Below are positions 1 through 9,106 of a stretch of DNA of 64,000 nt, one piece after another. The number at the start of each line of letters is the position of its first letter. Within the stretch, counting starts at the first letter, position 1. The stretch is from the NCBI GenBank assembly GCA_016192105.1, contig JACPUV010000054.1:29968-93967 (forward strand), given 5' to 3'. Made by a program: the position numbers and the translations under genes. Under the pieces are notes generated by a model. The model saw only the letters and a program-made list of their open reading frames with translations, did no database searches and had not been told where the DNA came from. The stretch comes from Sphingobacteriales bacterium (GTDB taxonomy: Bacteria > Bacteroidota > Bacteroidia > Chitinophagales > Chitinophagaceae).

Positions 1-1
1 G

Positions 2-178
2 GTGGCTCAGGATTTTTATGCATTGTTTGGTTTGGGCAATGACGATAAAGCCATTTCAACCATCGATCCTTCAGGTATTGCCCTTGCTGCTATTCAGGAG
101 TTGAAAAAAGAAAATGATGAGCTAAAAAATCTTTGCTACGAATTATTAAAACGGGTTGAAAAACTGGAAAACAAATGA
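2..178 (+). CDS. C-terminal end of tail-fibre/S74 chaperone-type protein (partial)
   Basis: Only the last 58 codons are in the window, read in the frame that ends at TGA 176-178. The peptide begins VAQDFYALFGLGNDDKAIST and continues through a SGIALAAIQELKKEN stretch into a Glu/Lys/Leu-rich helix. This matches the C-terminal part of intramolecular chaperone (peptidase S74, endosialidase-type) domains that Bacteroidota carry on long secreted, collagen-like or tail-fibre-like proteins, where the last helix trimerises as a coiled coil. The stop overlaps the ATG of the next gene (ATGA at 175-178), so the two are probably one transcript. The domain call is from motif recognition; the rest of the protein lies outside the window. 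Confidence 0.75.
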   Translation: MAQDFYALFGLGNDDKAISTIDPSGIALAAIQELKKENDELKNLCYELLKRVEKLENK

Positions 179-1848
179 GCATGAAAAAAAATTGGTTATT
201 GATAACAGGGCTTGTTTTCATCATTGAGGTTACAGCCCAATCTGTTGCCATTAATACAGATGGCAGCACTGCTGATGCCAGTGCTGCGCTGGATATTAAG
301 AGTGTAACAAAAGGAATGCTAATACCAAGAATGACACAGACGCAACGGAATACTATTAACACACCGGCAAATGGATTATTAATTTACCAGACAGATAATA
401 CTCCGGGCTTCTATTTTCATAATGGAAGTGCATGGAGCAGACTGGGCGAAAACAGTTTGCCAAGCGGTGCCATGGTATTAAGTGAAGTTTATCATGATCC
501 GGTTATTGAAAATGCCGGCTATACTTACCAGGGGTATATAAGCAGTGTGGTTACTGTTTCAGCTGAACAACCGGTTACTATTCCGGCCAACACCTGGTAT
601 GCCATCAACAGAACTGAACCTGATAACAGCTCTGCGCCTTCATACGGGTTTGCTTTTTGGGATGGTACAAATGCCATTGTTGTAAACGCCGGCATGATAC
701 ATTATTACAATCCTGCAACGGATAAATACACTTCCTATAGTTTATCTGGTGCCTTACCGGATATTGACTGGTCAATATTGTTTTACACGGGTCAGACAGA
801 AACAGCTACCATAACCCTTGCAGGGAATGAAATACTTATATTCGGAAAAGGATGGAATGGGTCGTATGTAAGCGTAGGTTACCGGCTTAATTTAACTACC
901 CGGGTATGGTCAAAAATGAGTACGACAAATATGCCTTCGGTAAGAGAGGGGCATACTGCTGTATGGACCGGCACAGAATTATTAATATGGGGAGGGAGAA
1001 GTGGTATTACATTTTATAATGGAGGAGCGAAATATAATCCATCAACAGATACATGGATAACTATTCCCAATGCGGGGATTTTGGTGCCGGGCAGAACTTA
1101 TCATACTGCCGTTTGGAGCGGTAGCGAGATGATAATCTGGGGAGGCTATAGTCTTGAACACCGGTTTGAAATCAATGGGACCTGTGCCAATTTTTTTTAT
1201 GATACAATTAGGAACTATGCCAGCGGTGTACGATACAATCCCACAACAAATTCCTATTCTTCTTTAGCCGGAAGCACCCTGGAGCCCCGCAACAGCCACA
1301 CCGCAATATGGACCGGCACTGAAATGGTTGTTTGGGGCGGTGAAAGCATAGATAATGTGATGGATATTGAATGTAATTATTATAATTCCTGCCAATGTAA
1401 AGAAAACGGCTTTAAGACCATTTACAATACAGGGGGAAAATACAATCCCACTACTAATTCATGGACTTATATGTCGCCTCCGGCTGATTTGGAAAAAACA
1501 TCGCGGCATGCCGCTGTATGGACTGGTACCAAAATGATCTGCGCAGGCAATTATTACGTTGAAACCACTACCTATAGTTCAACTGTACATGGCTCAGCAA
1601 AAGTACCCGTTTATTACCCGGCTACAAATACCTGGGCTACTACAGAAATACAGGAACTGCCTTATGAGGCTGTTCACCATAATATATCCGACAGGTTTAG
1701 ACTGGTATGGACCGGCGACAGGCTGCTGCATTTTTATGAGTTACAAAACCAGCATATCAAAGCTGTTGCAAACAGCAGTACCCCGGTTAATGCTTTTGAA
1801 GTATTGCCGGGAACCAACAAAATATTTTATCTCTATAAAAAGAATTGA
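175..1848 (+). CDS. Secreted Kelch-repeat protein
   Basis: A 557-residue exported protein. There are two in-frame ATGs, at 175 and 181; the second gives a compact signal peptide (MKKNWLLITGLVFIIEVTAQ) with cleavage after TAQ. Residues about 25-95 form the region common at the start of Bacteroidota adhesin-like proteins (ALDIKSVTKGMLIPRMT, then GLLIYQTD). From about residue 230 onward there are at least four Kelch-type blades, each with a HTAVWTGTE core, a (I/V)WGG turn and a YNP.T..W closing strand, which should fold as a beta-propeller. Cysteines occur only in inserted loops of two blades. There is no C-terminal sorting domain, so it may be periplasmic or act with the preceding S74-type protein, whose stop codon it overlaps. 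Ligand unknown. Confidence 0.8.
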   Translation: MSMKKNWLLITGLVFIIEVTAQSVAINTDGSTADASAALDIKSVTKGMLIPRMTQTQRNTINTPANGLLIYQTDNTPGFYFHNGSAWSRLGENSLPSGAMVLSEVYHDPVIENAGYTYQGYISSVVTVSAEQPVTIPANTWYAINRTEPDNSSAPSYGFAFWDGTNAIVVNAGMIHYYNPATDKYTSYSLSGALPDIDWSILFYTGQTETATITLAGNEILIFGKGWNGSYVSVGYRLNLTTRVWSKMSTTNMPSVREGHTAVWTGTELLIWGGRSGITFYNGGAKYNPSTDTWITIPNAGILVPGRTYHTAVWSGSEMIIWGGYSLEHRFEINGTCANFFYDTIRNYASGVRYNPTTNSYSSLAGSTLEPRNSHTAIWTGTEMVVWGGESIDNVMDIECNYYNSCQCKENGFKTIYNTGGKYNPTTNSWTYMSPPADLEKTSRHAAVWTGTKMICAGNYYVETTTYSSTVHGSAKVPVYYPATNTWATTEIQELPYEAVHHNISDRFRLVWTGDRLLHFYELQNQHIKAVANSSTPVNAFEVLPGTNKIFYLYKKN

Positions 1849-1924
1849 TTGCTGAAAAATGTTTTAACAGCAGTAATAAGCACAGGAACAGATTTTTTAA
1901 TACAGTATTCTAATTTCTGAAGGC

Positions 1925-3277
1925 ATGAAAAATATTCTCAACCTGCTCTTTGCGGTATTTATAAACGGTCATGTATATGCACAGCTGCAAATTGCTGCCG
2001 GCACCAGTTGGAGAAGTAATTCATCTACTTTTGTTGTGCTGGATAATACCGCGTTTCAATATGATGCCGCAACTGCATCATTGGGAAATACTTTTAAATT
2101 TACCGGTAATGCTGATGTAACTATTGCAGGCGCCGGCCTGCCCATCTTAACCAATATTATTCTGGCAAAAACGGGTTCTGCAAAATTGATTTTACAAAGG
2201 GATATTAACTTAACGCAGTCACTCGATTTCCAGGGAGGTCTTTGCGATCTGAATGGCTTTGACATTTTTATGGGAACCAATGCACTTTTGAATAATGAGT
2301 CGGAAAGCAGCCGCATCATGGGTACCGATGGGTTTGTAAGGATAATTAATACACTCAACGCCCCTAACGCTGCTAACCCCGGTAACCTTGGCGCTGTTAT
2401 TTCCTCATCACAAAATTTAGGAAGTACTTCTATTTACCGTGGTGTAAAATCACAAACCAATGGTAGTAATGCAGGGAACTCTATCTTGAGATATTACGAT
2501 ATTGTGCCTGCCGGAAATACCGGTTTAAATGCTACTCTTCGTTTTCATTATTTTGATGCCGAGTTAAATGGCCTCGCCGAAAGTACACTTGACATGTATA
2601 AAAGTACAAACGGGACCAACTGGGTAAATGTAGGTTTTAGCAGTCGCGATGTGGTATTAAATTATGTGGAAAAAACGGGTATTGATGCATTCTCCCGATG
2701 GACTTTATCTACAGCAGGCAATGCATTACCGCTCCGGTTTTTATTATTTAATGTTCGGTGTAATGCAAACATTGTAACAGTAAACTGGAAGACTGCACAG
2801 GAATTTAATACTGGTCATTTTGAAATTCAGCGAGCAACAAATGGCGTTAACTGGATAACTATTGGCAACCTGCAGGCAGCCGGGAGTAGTGCATCCGAGC
2901 AGAATTATTCTTTCACCGATAATAATCCTTTACCCAATGGTGCAATGTACCGGGTATCTGAGGTTGATAAGGATGGTAAGACCTATTATACCAGCATAAT
3001 AAGAAATGAATGTGGCAGGCCTGACTTATGGAAAGTATGGCCTAACCCTGTACAAGAACAACTATATGTAAACATTCGTACTACAGATGGGTCAGCAGCT
3101 GTGATAAAAATATATGATAGCAAAGGGACTTTAGTAAAGAAACAGCTTAACCAGCTATTGCCGGGCAGCAATCAAATAAATATTGATATGAGCCGCTTGC
3201 CGGCAGGTGTCTATAATGTGGAAGCGGAATGGGGCAATGGACAATCAGGAAAAACAGCAATGATAATCAAACAATAG
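1925..3277 (+). CDS. T9SS type A sorting domain protein
   Basis: A 450-residue secreted protein of unknown binding partner. It has a signal peptide (MKNILNLLFAVFINGHVYAQ), then a beta-rich Asn/Thr/Gly-rich body with no recognised enzyme motif. Residues about 270-350 (LPLRFLLFNVRCN, TVNWKTAQEFNTGHFEIQR, ending in the MYRVSEVDKDG strand) form the fibronectin-like module that Bacteroidota commonly place before a sorting domain. The last 80 residues are a type A T9SS C-terminal domain: VWPNPVQEQLYVNI, then a GTLVKKQ strand, LPAGVYNV and a final KTAMIIKQ. The family is exported by Sec, crosses the outer membrane through the T9SS and ends up cell-surface attached or released. It lies 76 bp after the Kelch gene on the same strand. 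Confidence 0.85.
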   Translation: MKNILNLLFAVFINGHVYAQLQIAAGTSWRSNSSTFVVLDNTAFQYDAATASLGNTFKFTGNADVTIAGAGLPILTNIILAKTGSAKLILQRDINLTQSLDFQGGLCDLNGFDIFMGTNALLNNESESSRIMGTDGFVRIINTLNAPNAANPGNLGAVISSSQNLGSTSIYRGVKSQTNGSNAGNSILRYYDIVPAGNTGLNATLRFHYFDAELNGLAESTLDMYKSTNGTNWVNVGFSSRDVVLNYVEKTGIDAFSRWTLSTAGNALPLRFLLFNVRCNANIVTVNWKTAQEFNTGHFEIQRATNGVNWITIGNLQAAGSSASEQNYSFTDNNPLPNGAMYRVSEVDKDGKTYYTSIIRNECGRPDLWKVWPNPVQEQLYVNIRTTDGSAAVIKIYDSKGTLVKKQLNQLLPGSNQINIDMSRLPAGVYNVEAEWGNGQSGKTAMIIKQ

Positions 3278-3645
3278 CCTTAATCATTAACGCTTTTGTG
3301 AAAGAAAACAGGTTGGGAAAATTCCTGCCTATTGTTGTTATAAGATGAACTTGTATTTATAGGGTATTCAGCACATCGTTCATGCCGCTAAATGCATCAC
3401 AGGGTTATTGTGATAAATCATGGCAGCATAGAAAAGCAAGAAGTATTAAGACTATTGGCATACGCATTATGACGCAAAGTTTAACCGACTGCAACAAATG
3501 ATTCAGGTTTATAAATCTAAAAAAAACTCCCGGAAATCATAGTGTGAAAATCAAATATGACGATAGGCTTATTTAATTTTCAAACATAGTTCGTTAAATA
3601 AAATTGAGGTGAGGTATTATTCGGTATTGCTGATTTAAGTACAAT
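3278..3645. other. Gene-free stretch between convergent genes
   Basis: About 370 bases between the T9SS protein and the terminator of mdh. The stretch is AT-rich with stop codons in all frames. I see no tRNA-like fold, tandem repeat or long inverted repeat here. Confidence 0.5.
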
Positions 3646-3681
3646 AAAAATCTCCGGTAATTTGGCTCGCCGGAGATTTTT
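3646..3681 (-). terminator. Hairpin terminator of mdh
   Basis: A perfect 12-bp inverted repeat (AAAAATCTCCGG / CCGGAGATTTTT) with a 12-base loop. The arms begin with A-runs and end with T-runs, so it can act in both directions. It sits 17 bases beyond the mdh stop on the minus strand and could also protect against read-through from the plus-strand gene upstream. Confidence 0.85.
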
Positions 3682-3698
3682 ATTTGAGGGGAATTTTG

Positions 3699-4628
3699 CT
3701 ATAACGTTTTTAGCACATCATTCATATTTCGAACAGCATCTGCACTCTTATTGAAAGCTGCCTGTTCGGCGTCGTTTAATCCAAAGTCTACAATCTTTTC
3801 CCAGCCATTCTTGCCGATGGTAACCGGCACCCCGAGGCAGATATCTTTTTGACCATAGTCACCATCCAGCGCCACGCAACAGGTGAATAATTTCTTTTCA
3901 TCACGCAGAATTGACTCAACCAATGCGGCTCCTGCGGCGCCGGGTGCATACCAGGCTGAGGTACCGATAAGAGCGGTCAACGTAGCGCCACCTACCATCG
4001 TGTCTTTTACAATTTTCTCCTGTTGATCAGCACTCAGGAAATTAGTTACCGGAACGCTGTTCCAGGTTGCCAGCCGGATCAGGGGGATCATGGTAGTGTC
4101 ACCGTGACCACCCACCACAACGGCATTCAGGTCAGCAGGGCTGCAGCCCAGGTGCTGGCTCAACTGGTATTTAAAGCGGCTGCTGTCAAGGGTACCACCC
4201 ATACCGATAATGCGGTTTTTAGGCAAGCCGGTTGATTGCAGGGCCAGGTAGGTCATGGTATCCATCGGGTTGCTGATTACAATGAGGATAGCATTGGGGG
4301 AGTGCTTCAGGATATTTTCAGCGACGTTTTTAACAATACCGGCATTTACGCCGATCAGCTCTTCCCGGGTCATACCGGGTTTGCGGGGCAGCCCGGACGT
4401 GATCACCACCACATCGCTGCCGGCCGTTTTGGAATAGTCATTGGTACTGCCGGTGATCCGGGTATCAAAACCCAGGAGGGTGGCGGTCTGCATCATATCC
4501 TGCGCTTTTCCTTCAGCAACCCCTTCCTTGATATCCAGTAATACCAGTTCCTGGCAAAGTTCTTTACGGGCAATATTATCAGCACAGGTGGCTCCTACTG
4601 CACCAGCGCCTACAACAGTTACTTTCAT
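3699..4628 (-). CDS. mdh: Malate dehydrogenase
   Basis: NAD-dependent malate dehydrogenase of the lactate-dehydrogenase-like type. It interconverts malate and oxaloacetate in the TCA cycle, in the cytoplasm. At 309 residues it has the usual length for this type. Visible features: the Rossmann loop GAGAVG (7-12), the acidic residue D32 at the end of beta-2 that selects NAD, R82 and R88 on the mobile loop (GLPRKPGMTREE), where Arg at the first position favours malate over lactate, D148 and R151 (TLDSSRFKY), and the catalytic GGHGDTTM with H175. Gene is monocistronic by appearance: a -7 element lies about 62 bases upstream and a strong hairpin follows the stop. Assignment is secure. Confidence 0.96.
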   Translation of the reverse strand: MKVTVVGAGAVGATCADNIARKELCQELVLLDIKEGVAEGKAQDMMQTATLLGFDTRITGSTNDYSKTAGSDVVVITSGLPRKPGMTREELIGVNAGIVKNVAENILKHSPNAILIVISNPMDTMTYLALQSTGLPKNRIIGMGGTLDSSRFKYQLSQHLGCSPADLNAVVVGGHGDTTMIPLIRLATWNSVPVTNFLSADQQEKIVKDTMVGGATLTALIGTSAWYAPGAAGAALVESILRDEKKLFTCCVALDGDYGQKDICLGVPVTIGKNGWEKIVDFGLNDAEQAAFNKSADAVRNMNDVLKTL

Positions 4629-4689
4629 GAGTAAAAATTTATAGAATGAAAAATTATTTACCAGGTTGGGGCCATGTTCACCGCCGGCG

Positions 4690-4697
4690 CAAAGGTA
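4690..4697 (-). promoter_or_regulatory. Putative -7 element of mdh
   Basis: On the minus strand the sequence reads TACCTTTG, an exact match to the Bacteroidota -7 consensus TAnnTTTG, about 62 bases upstream of the mdh ATG. I do not see a clear TTG -33 element at the usual spacing, so this is a motif match only. Confidence 0.45.
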
Positions 4698-4730
4698 GCG
4701 GAACCGGGTTGTTTTTGACCAGGCGCCAGC

Positions 4731-5231
4731 CTAATTTTTGAACTTCGCTACCACTTTTTCAATAGGCATGGATCCTTCAAAAGTATCCAACAGCAGTTTT
4801 TTCCGGTTGTAAAAGGCCAGGAAAGGCAGGTTGCCGATCATAAAATAAGTGGGCATCATGACCTTATTGTCCTGCGCTACCGTTATATTTTTATAATCGG
4901 CCAGTTTGTATTTTTCCCGGAAAACCAACATGGAGTCAAACGGCATTGGCGTAGCCATTACGATATGTACATTTTTAAATTCGGCAATATGATTGAGTAT
5001 CTCCCGGGTTTCTTCCTGGCAATGCGAACAGGAGGGGCTGAAGAGCATGAGTAATACAGCTTTGTTTTCCGGCAGGTCTTTTTTGGTAAAATAGGAAACC
5101 CCGTCCGGCAGCAGCAGGCTGATGGGAGGGAAACCCGGGAACCGCTTAAAAGGCGCCCGGGTACTGTCTTGCTGGGAAAAGGACGCGAAGACCAGTGCCA
5201 TACAAAGCAGGGTGAACAGTGATTTTTTCAT
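4731..5231 (-). CDS. Periplasmic thioredoxin-like protein
   Basis: A thioredoxin-fold protein of 166 residues counted from the ATG at 5231, chosen because it opens directly with a signal peptide (MKKSLFTLLCMALVFASFSQ); an upstream in-frame start would only bury it. The redox motif is SPSCSHCQEE, a CxxC at the start of the first helix after a hydrophobic strand (VLLMLFS). A late cis-proline motif is present as VMMPTYFMIG. These support thiol-disulfide exchange in the periplasm, like other Bacteroidota TlpA/redoxin-family proteins, but the substrate is unknown. It starts about 30 bases after the stop of the choice-of-anchor L protein and is probably co-transcribed, so a role in that surface protein's folding is possible but unproven. 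Confidence 0.75.
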   Translation of the reverse strand: MKKSLFTLLCMALVFASFSQQDSTRAPFKRFPGFPPISLLLPDGVSYFTKKDLPENKAVLLMLFSPSCSHCQEETREILNHIAEFKNVHIVMATPMPFDSMLVFREKYKLADYKNITVAQDNKVMMPTYFMIGNLPFLAFYNRKKLLLDTFEGSMPIEKVVAKFKN

Positions 5232-5262
5232 AGGCCAAAGATAAAAGGAAACCGGCAACCCG

Positions 5263-8088
5263 TTAACGTATCATGGTGACCAGGCCCTTCCGGCTCATCA
5301 ATTGGCCCTTGTAATCCACTGCTTCAGCCATCCATATAAAGGTACCCGTTGGCTGCCGGGTTCCGTTGATCGTACCATCCCAGCCTCTTCCCGGATCCTT
5401 TGTCTGGAATACCAGTTGCCCCCAGCGGTTAAATACCCGGAAGAAATGAAATTCTTTTATTCCCACCGGAAACGCTTTTAATTCGTCATTCAGGCCGTTG
5501 CCATCGGGTGTAAAGCCGGAAGGCACATAGATCTCGGGCCCCTTATAAACTTTGATAAACACAGTCGCTATTCCTTCGCAGCCATCCGCAGTGGTGCCGG
5601 TAACCGTATAGGTGAAATCATAGGGCAATACCGCCACCGGGCCGGCTATATCAGTCTTATCAAGAAAAGAGGATGGCGACCAGTGATAACGGATCACCCC
5701 GGCATTGCTGAGTTCCCTGGCATTTAATTGTACCGGCTGGTTCATAGCAGCCACCGTATCCCGGCCGGCAGAAATACGGACAGCGGGGATTACGGTTACC
5801 CTGATATCATCTTCCCGGAGGGACTGGCAGCCCCGGGCATCTTTCACCGATAAATAGTAGGTAGTACTGGCTGTCGCTTTCAGTGAAGGCGCTGGAATAT
5901 CTGCCGATGTCGTGAAATAAACAGCCGGTCTCCAACTGAAACGGACACCGCCCGAACCATTCAATTGTATGACCTTTCCAAAGCAATCTGACAAATCGGA
6001 TCCTGCATTGGCTACCGGTGCAGGCCATACGTTAATGGTGACGGAATCGCTGCGGGAGCAAATGCCCGTGCTGGCCGTTACAAAATAGGTAGTGGAAGCA
6101 GCGGGGGAGGCCATGGGGTTTAAACTGGCCGCGTTTTGCAAACTGGCCGCAGGGGTCCAGACAAACCGGCTGCCATTGGAACTGGCATTCAACTGGTAGC
6201 TGCTGCCTTCGCACAGGGAGGTATCGGTACCCGCGTCAATGACTACTGTATTGTTAAGGGGTATAATTCCGGGTTGGGTGACCTGGCAGCCATTTTCATC
6301 TTTCACCGTGATAATAAAATCGCCGTTACCCAGGTTGAAGAGGCCGGAAGACTGGAAATTGATTCCGTCTTTTGAATACAGGTAGGGGGCTTTTCCGCCG
6401 GATACCGTGAGGCTGGCCTGCCCATCCGGATTACCCGAACAACTGGCCGCGCTGATGGTTGTATTATTCACCAGCAGGTCCGGGAAGGCCTGGCTGATCG
6501 TGACCTGCACACTGTCCGTGCAGGCAGCATCTTTGACTTTTACACTGTAATTACCTACAGGGAGGTTATTGAAACTATTGGTGCTTTGCCAGTTGATTCC
6601 ATCGAGTGAATAGGACAATGGCGCCACCCAGCCGGCACCGGTCCCAACCTGGATGGTACCGGTGGAACCGCCGCGGCAGTTTACATCGGTACTGGACAAC
6701 AGCTCCAGGGTTTTCATTTGTACAAAAACAGAATCCCTGGCATGACAGGTACCTTCTGTGGCGGTGCAGGTATAAGTAGTGGTATTGAAAACTGGTGTGG
6801 CAACGGGGTTTGGGATCCCTGTATTGCTTAAGGTGGGATCCGGCAGCCATTGGTATATACTGTAACCTGCGGATGCAGTCAATTGTACAGACCCATTCCG
6901 GCAGATGGAGGCGGTATCCGGTGCGAGGGCCAGAATATCATAGTCCCTTATCTGGATCAGGGTACTGTCGGTGGGGGTACCCGCTGCACAGCCGGCCAGG
7001 GCAAATACTTTGATGAATTCGATTCCTTCGGGGATGCCGTCAATCAGGGGAACCACATCCACTGTAACAAAACTGTCGTTCGCCGGTATCATCACATTGA
7101 GCGGTAGTGGCTGTACATCTGTTCCGTTGCTGGCTGTACCACCATAGGATAACAGGATGTTCAGCGGGAAAGGATCCTTGCGGGGGCGGGTGATATTAAA
7201 GGCGCCGGTAGCGCATCCTTCTGCCAGGTAACTGTTCCCGGTGGGATCGGTTTGGGCCAGGTTGGAAATGCCAAATGCATTTGAGCTGAGACTCCTGGCC
7301 TGCAGGAAAACACCACTGTCCACCACCGCGTCCGAGGCATCGGCCAGCACCAGTTTCAGGTGGTAGGTCTGGCAGGGCTGTACTTTTTCACGGGCTGTAA
7401 AAACAACCGTGTGCCCGTCATGCGTGAAAAAAACATTGCTGCTGTTGTCTGTATAATACGGGGCGTTATTCGGGCAGCCTCCGCCGGGGACATTGTTCAC
7501 ATTAAAAATCGAAACAGGGATATTCGTACCCGGAATCAGGGCAATATTCTTCAGCCCGGTGATACCGGGCCCGGAGATAAAGAAGGCAAACGCATCGTTA
7601 AAGGAGCATACATAATCGGCTACATATTCCTCGGAACTGAAAACATAATTAAACTTGATGCTGTCTCCAAGGGGAACAAAATCGAATTCCAGGACACAGG
7701 CATCCCGCAGGTTCGAGTTTCCTATAGCAATGGCCAGATCCGGGTCACCGGCTAAGGACCACCCGGTGCTGGCTTCAACAGAAGAAGCCGGCCCTGTTCC
7801 GTTGCCATCCACACCCCAGCTGCCTCCCGCTGACTGGGCTCTCCCGGTTGTCAGCACAATACCACTGTCAATCCCGATCTGGGTACGATTGGCGCGGTTC
7901 TGAAAAAAGGAAGCCATTAAGGGGTTCCCGGTAAAACTGACATTGCTGATACTGACGCCGTCACCCACCAGTCGTTGCGCCAGGGCCTGGGCATCGGGAT
8001 GTGCGGTTATAATAAGTTGCCCCGGACTGTTTACCGGGAAAAGAGTGAGCAGGAGGGATAATATGAAAAGGGGTAACCCGTATTTCAT
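5263..8088 (-). CDS. Choice-of-anchor L, SprB-repeat, gliding-type C-terminal surface protein
   Basis: A 941-residue T9SS cargo. After a signal peptide (residues 1-24, ending NSPGQ) comes a choice-of-anchor L domain (about 40-270) with its signature GIDSGIVLTTGRA and the CVLEFDFVPLGDSIKFNYVF strand. A Calx-beta-like part follows (about 290-380), then Ig-like modules and two SprB-type repeats (DVNCRGGSTGTIQV and the DGQASLTVSGGKAPYLYS copy). PKD-like segments with TTYYLSV/TTYFVTA strands come next. The last 90 residues form the gliding-motility-associated (type B) C-terminal domain: IYVPSGFTPDGNGLND, FRVFNRWGQLVFQT, GWDGTINGT. Such proteins are delivered to the cell surface by T9SS and serve adhesion or gliding in the family. 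Downstream lies a thioredoxin-like gene. Confidence 0.9.
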   Translation of the reverse strand: MKYGLPLFILSLLLTLFPVNSPGQLIITAHPDAQALAQRLVGDGVSISNVSFTGNPLMASFFQNRANRTQIGIDSGIVLTTGRAQSAGGSWGVDGNGTGPASSVEASTGWSLAGDPDLAIAIGNSNLRDACVLEFDFVPLGDSIKFNYVFSSEEYVADYVCSFNDAFAFFISGPGITGLKNIALIPGTNIPVSIFNVNNVPGGGCPNNAPYYTDNSSNVFFTHDGHTVVFTAREKVQPCQTYHLKLVLADASDAVVDSGVFLQARSLSSNAFGISNLAQTDPTGNSYLAEGCATGAFNITRPRKDPFPLNILLSYGGTASNGTDVQPLPLNVMIPANDSFVTVDVVPLIDGIPEGIEFIKVFALAGCAAGTPTDSTLIQIRDYDILALAPDTASICRNGSVQLTASAGYSIYQWLPDPTLSNTGIPNPVATPVFNTTTYTCTATEGTCHARDSVFVQMKTLELLSSTDVNCRGGSTGTIQVGTGAGWVAPLSYSLDGINWQSTNSFNNLPVGNYSVKVKDAACTDSVQVTISQAFPDLLVNNTTISAASCSGNPDGQASLTVSGGKAPYLYSKDGINFQSSGLFNLGNGDFIITVKDENGCQVTQPGIIPLNNTVVIDAGTDTSLCEGSSYQLNASSNGSRFVWTPAASLQNAASLNPMASPAASTTYFVTASTGICSRSDSVTINVWPAPVANAGSDLSDCFGKVIQLNGSGGVRFSWRPAVYFTTSADIPAPSLKATASTTYYLSVKDARGCQSLREDDIRVTVIPAVRISAGRDTVAAMNQPVQLNARELSNAGVIRYHWSPSSFLDKTDIAGPVAVLPYDFTYTVTGTTADGCEGIATVFIKVYKGPEIYVPSGFTPDGNGLNDELKAFPVGIKEFHFFRVFNRWGQLVFQTKDPGRGWDGTINGTRQPTGTFIWMAEAVDYKGQLMSRKGLVTMIR

Positions 8089-8156
8089 AAGCAGCAGTTC
8101 AGCGAATATACTTTAATACCGGCGGAAAACTGTCCCCGGGGTATGCAAGCTTCCTT

Positions 8157-8186
8157 TTGCCGTCAGGCCATCCTCCCTTATCTTTG
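8157..8186 (+). promoter_or_regulatory. Promoter of efp
   Basis: A TTG at 8157-8159 (within TTTTG) is followed, 19 bases later, by TATCTTTG at 8179-8186. Both the elements and the spacing match the Bacteroidota housekeeping promoter (-33 TTG, -7 TAnnTTTG). The -7 element ends 21 bases before the ATG, predicting a very short leader. Confidence 0.65.
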
Positions 8187-8207
8187 CGACCTCAAAAAAA
8201 GATAACA

Positions 8208-8774
8208 ATGGCATCAACAGCAGACATCAGCAGGGGGTTAATTATCAAACTGGATGGCAGTTTATATACCGTAGTAGAATTCGGGGAAAATAAAACTGCC
8301 CGTGCAGCCGCCAAAGTTTGGGCTAAACTGAAGGGGGTGGATAATAACCGTACGATCGAAAAGACCTGGAACTCAGGCGATTCAATCTTTCCGGTACGGG
8401 TGGAGCGCAAGAGTTACCAGTATCTCTATAAAGATGATACCGGCTATAATTTCATGGATACAGAGACCTTTGAACAGGTGGCCCTCCAGGAAAATATGGT
8501 GGATGCACCCCAGTTCCTCAAAGATGGCCAGGAAGTAAGTGTATTGTTCAATACCGAACTGGAGCAGCCCATGAGTGTGGAATTACCTGATAAGATCGTG
8601 CTGCTGGTAACCTATACCGAGCCCGGGCTGAAAGGGGATACAGCAACCCGGACATTAAAACCGGCCACGGTAGAAACCGGTGCCACAGTGAATGTACCTC
8701 TTTTTGTAAATGAAGGTGAGCTGATCCGTGTGAATACCAAGTCTGGCGAATATGTGGAAAGGGTAAAAGAATAG
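8208..8774 (+). CDS. efp: Elongation factor P (Arg-loop type)
   Basis: Translation elongation factor P, which relieves ribosome stalling at polyproline stretches. The ATG at 8208 gives MASTADISRGLIIKLDG and 188 residues, the family's usual length; an earlier in-frame start at 8157 would overlap the promoter. KOW-like N domain residues 1-63, two OB domains after it, ending in the conserved GDTATRTLKPATVETGA and VNEGELIRVNTKSGEY. The tip loop is unusual: instead of KPGKG it reads NKTARAAAK, so the residue aligned with the modified lysine is R32. Bacteria with Arg here are known to rhamnosylate it (EarP system) in Proteobacteria; whether that applies in this organism cannot be seen. It precedes accB and accC, a common Bacteroidota order, though a strong terminator separates them. 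Confidence 0.95.
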   Translation: MASTADISRGLIIKLDGSLYTVVEFGENKTARAAAKVWAKLKGVDNNRTIEKTWNSGDSIFPVRVERKSYQYLYKDDTGYNFMDTETFEQVALQENMVDAPQFLKDGQEVSVLFNTELEQPMSVELPDKIVLLVTYTEPGLKGDTATRTLKPATVETGATVNVPLFVNEGELIRVNTKSGEYVERVKE

Positions 8775-8791
8775 GCTATAAATTTTATATG

Positions 8792-8827
8792 AAAAAGGCC
8801 CAAAATCGCCCGATTTTGGGCCTTTTT
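8792..8827. terminator. Bidirectional terminator after efp
   Basis: A near-perfect 17-bp palindrome (AAAAAGGCCCAAAATCG, two-base centre, CGATTTTGGGCCTTTTT) 17 bases after the efp stop. GC-rich core plus T-run makes it a strong Rho-independent terminator. Confidence 0.9.
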
Positions 8828-9106
8828 TGTGTGATTTTGCCCCATTTTTGACTAAAAACATTAAAAAATCCTACAATTTCTCCTTTCGATTTCCTTACCT
8901 TAGCCTCCCTTATTAAGGGGGAATATTTCGGGAAGGGACCTTCGGTTGAACATTGGGAGTTGCTTCTTTTTCAGGGAGTTTTCCTGTTTAAAATAATCCT
9001 CAATTTTCAATGCTCAATGTTCATTTAGGGGTATCCCTAACTTATTGATATTCTTTCCGGGAAGGGAAGGCTTTGTAAAACCAAAACATCTATTAAATTG
9101 AAAAAC
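8828..9106 (+). other. Leader region upstream of accB
   Basis: About 280 bases without a gene. It contains TACCTTAG at 8896-8903, one mismatch from the -7 consensus, and a short degenerate repeat at 9001-9026. No riboswitch fold was recognised. Confidence 0.35.
9001..9026. repeat. ATTGAGC-type degenerate repeat
   Basis: The stretch CAATTTTCAATGCTCAATG followed by TTCATT repeats a CAAT(G/T)-type word three times. On the opposite strand it contains ATTGAGCATTGAA, which recurs exactly at 29378-29390, before xerD. It is intergenic in both places. Confidence 0.6.

Noticed and set aside
9098..9106. TTG start codon for accB
   Set aside because: The ATG at 9107 gives the standard AccB N-terminus (MDFKQIQEL); the TTG adds three residues only.
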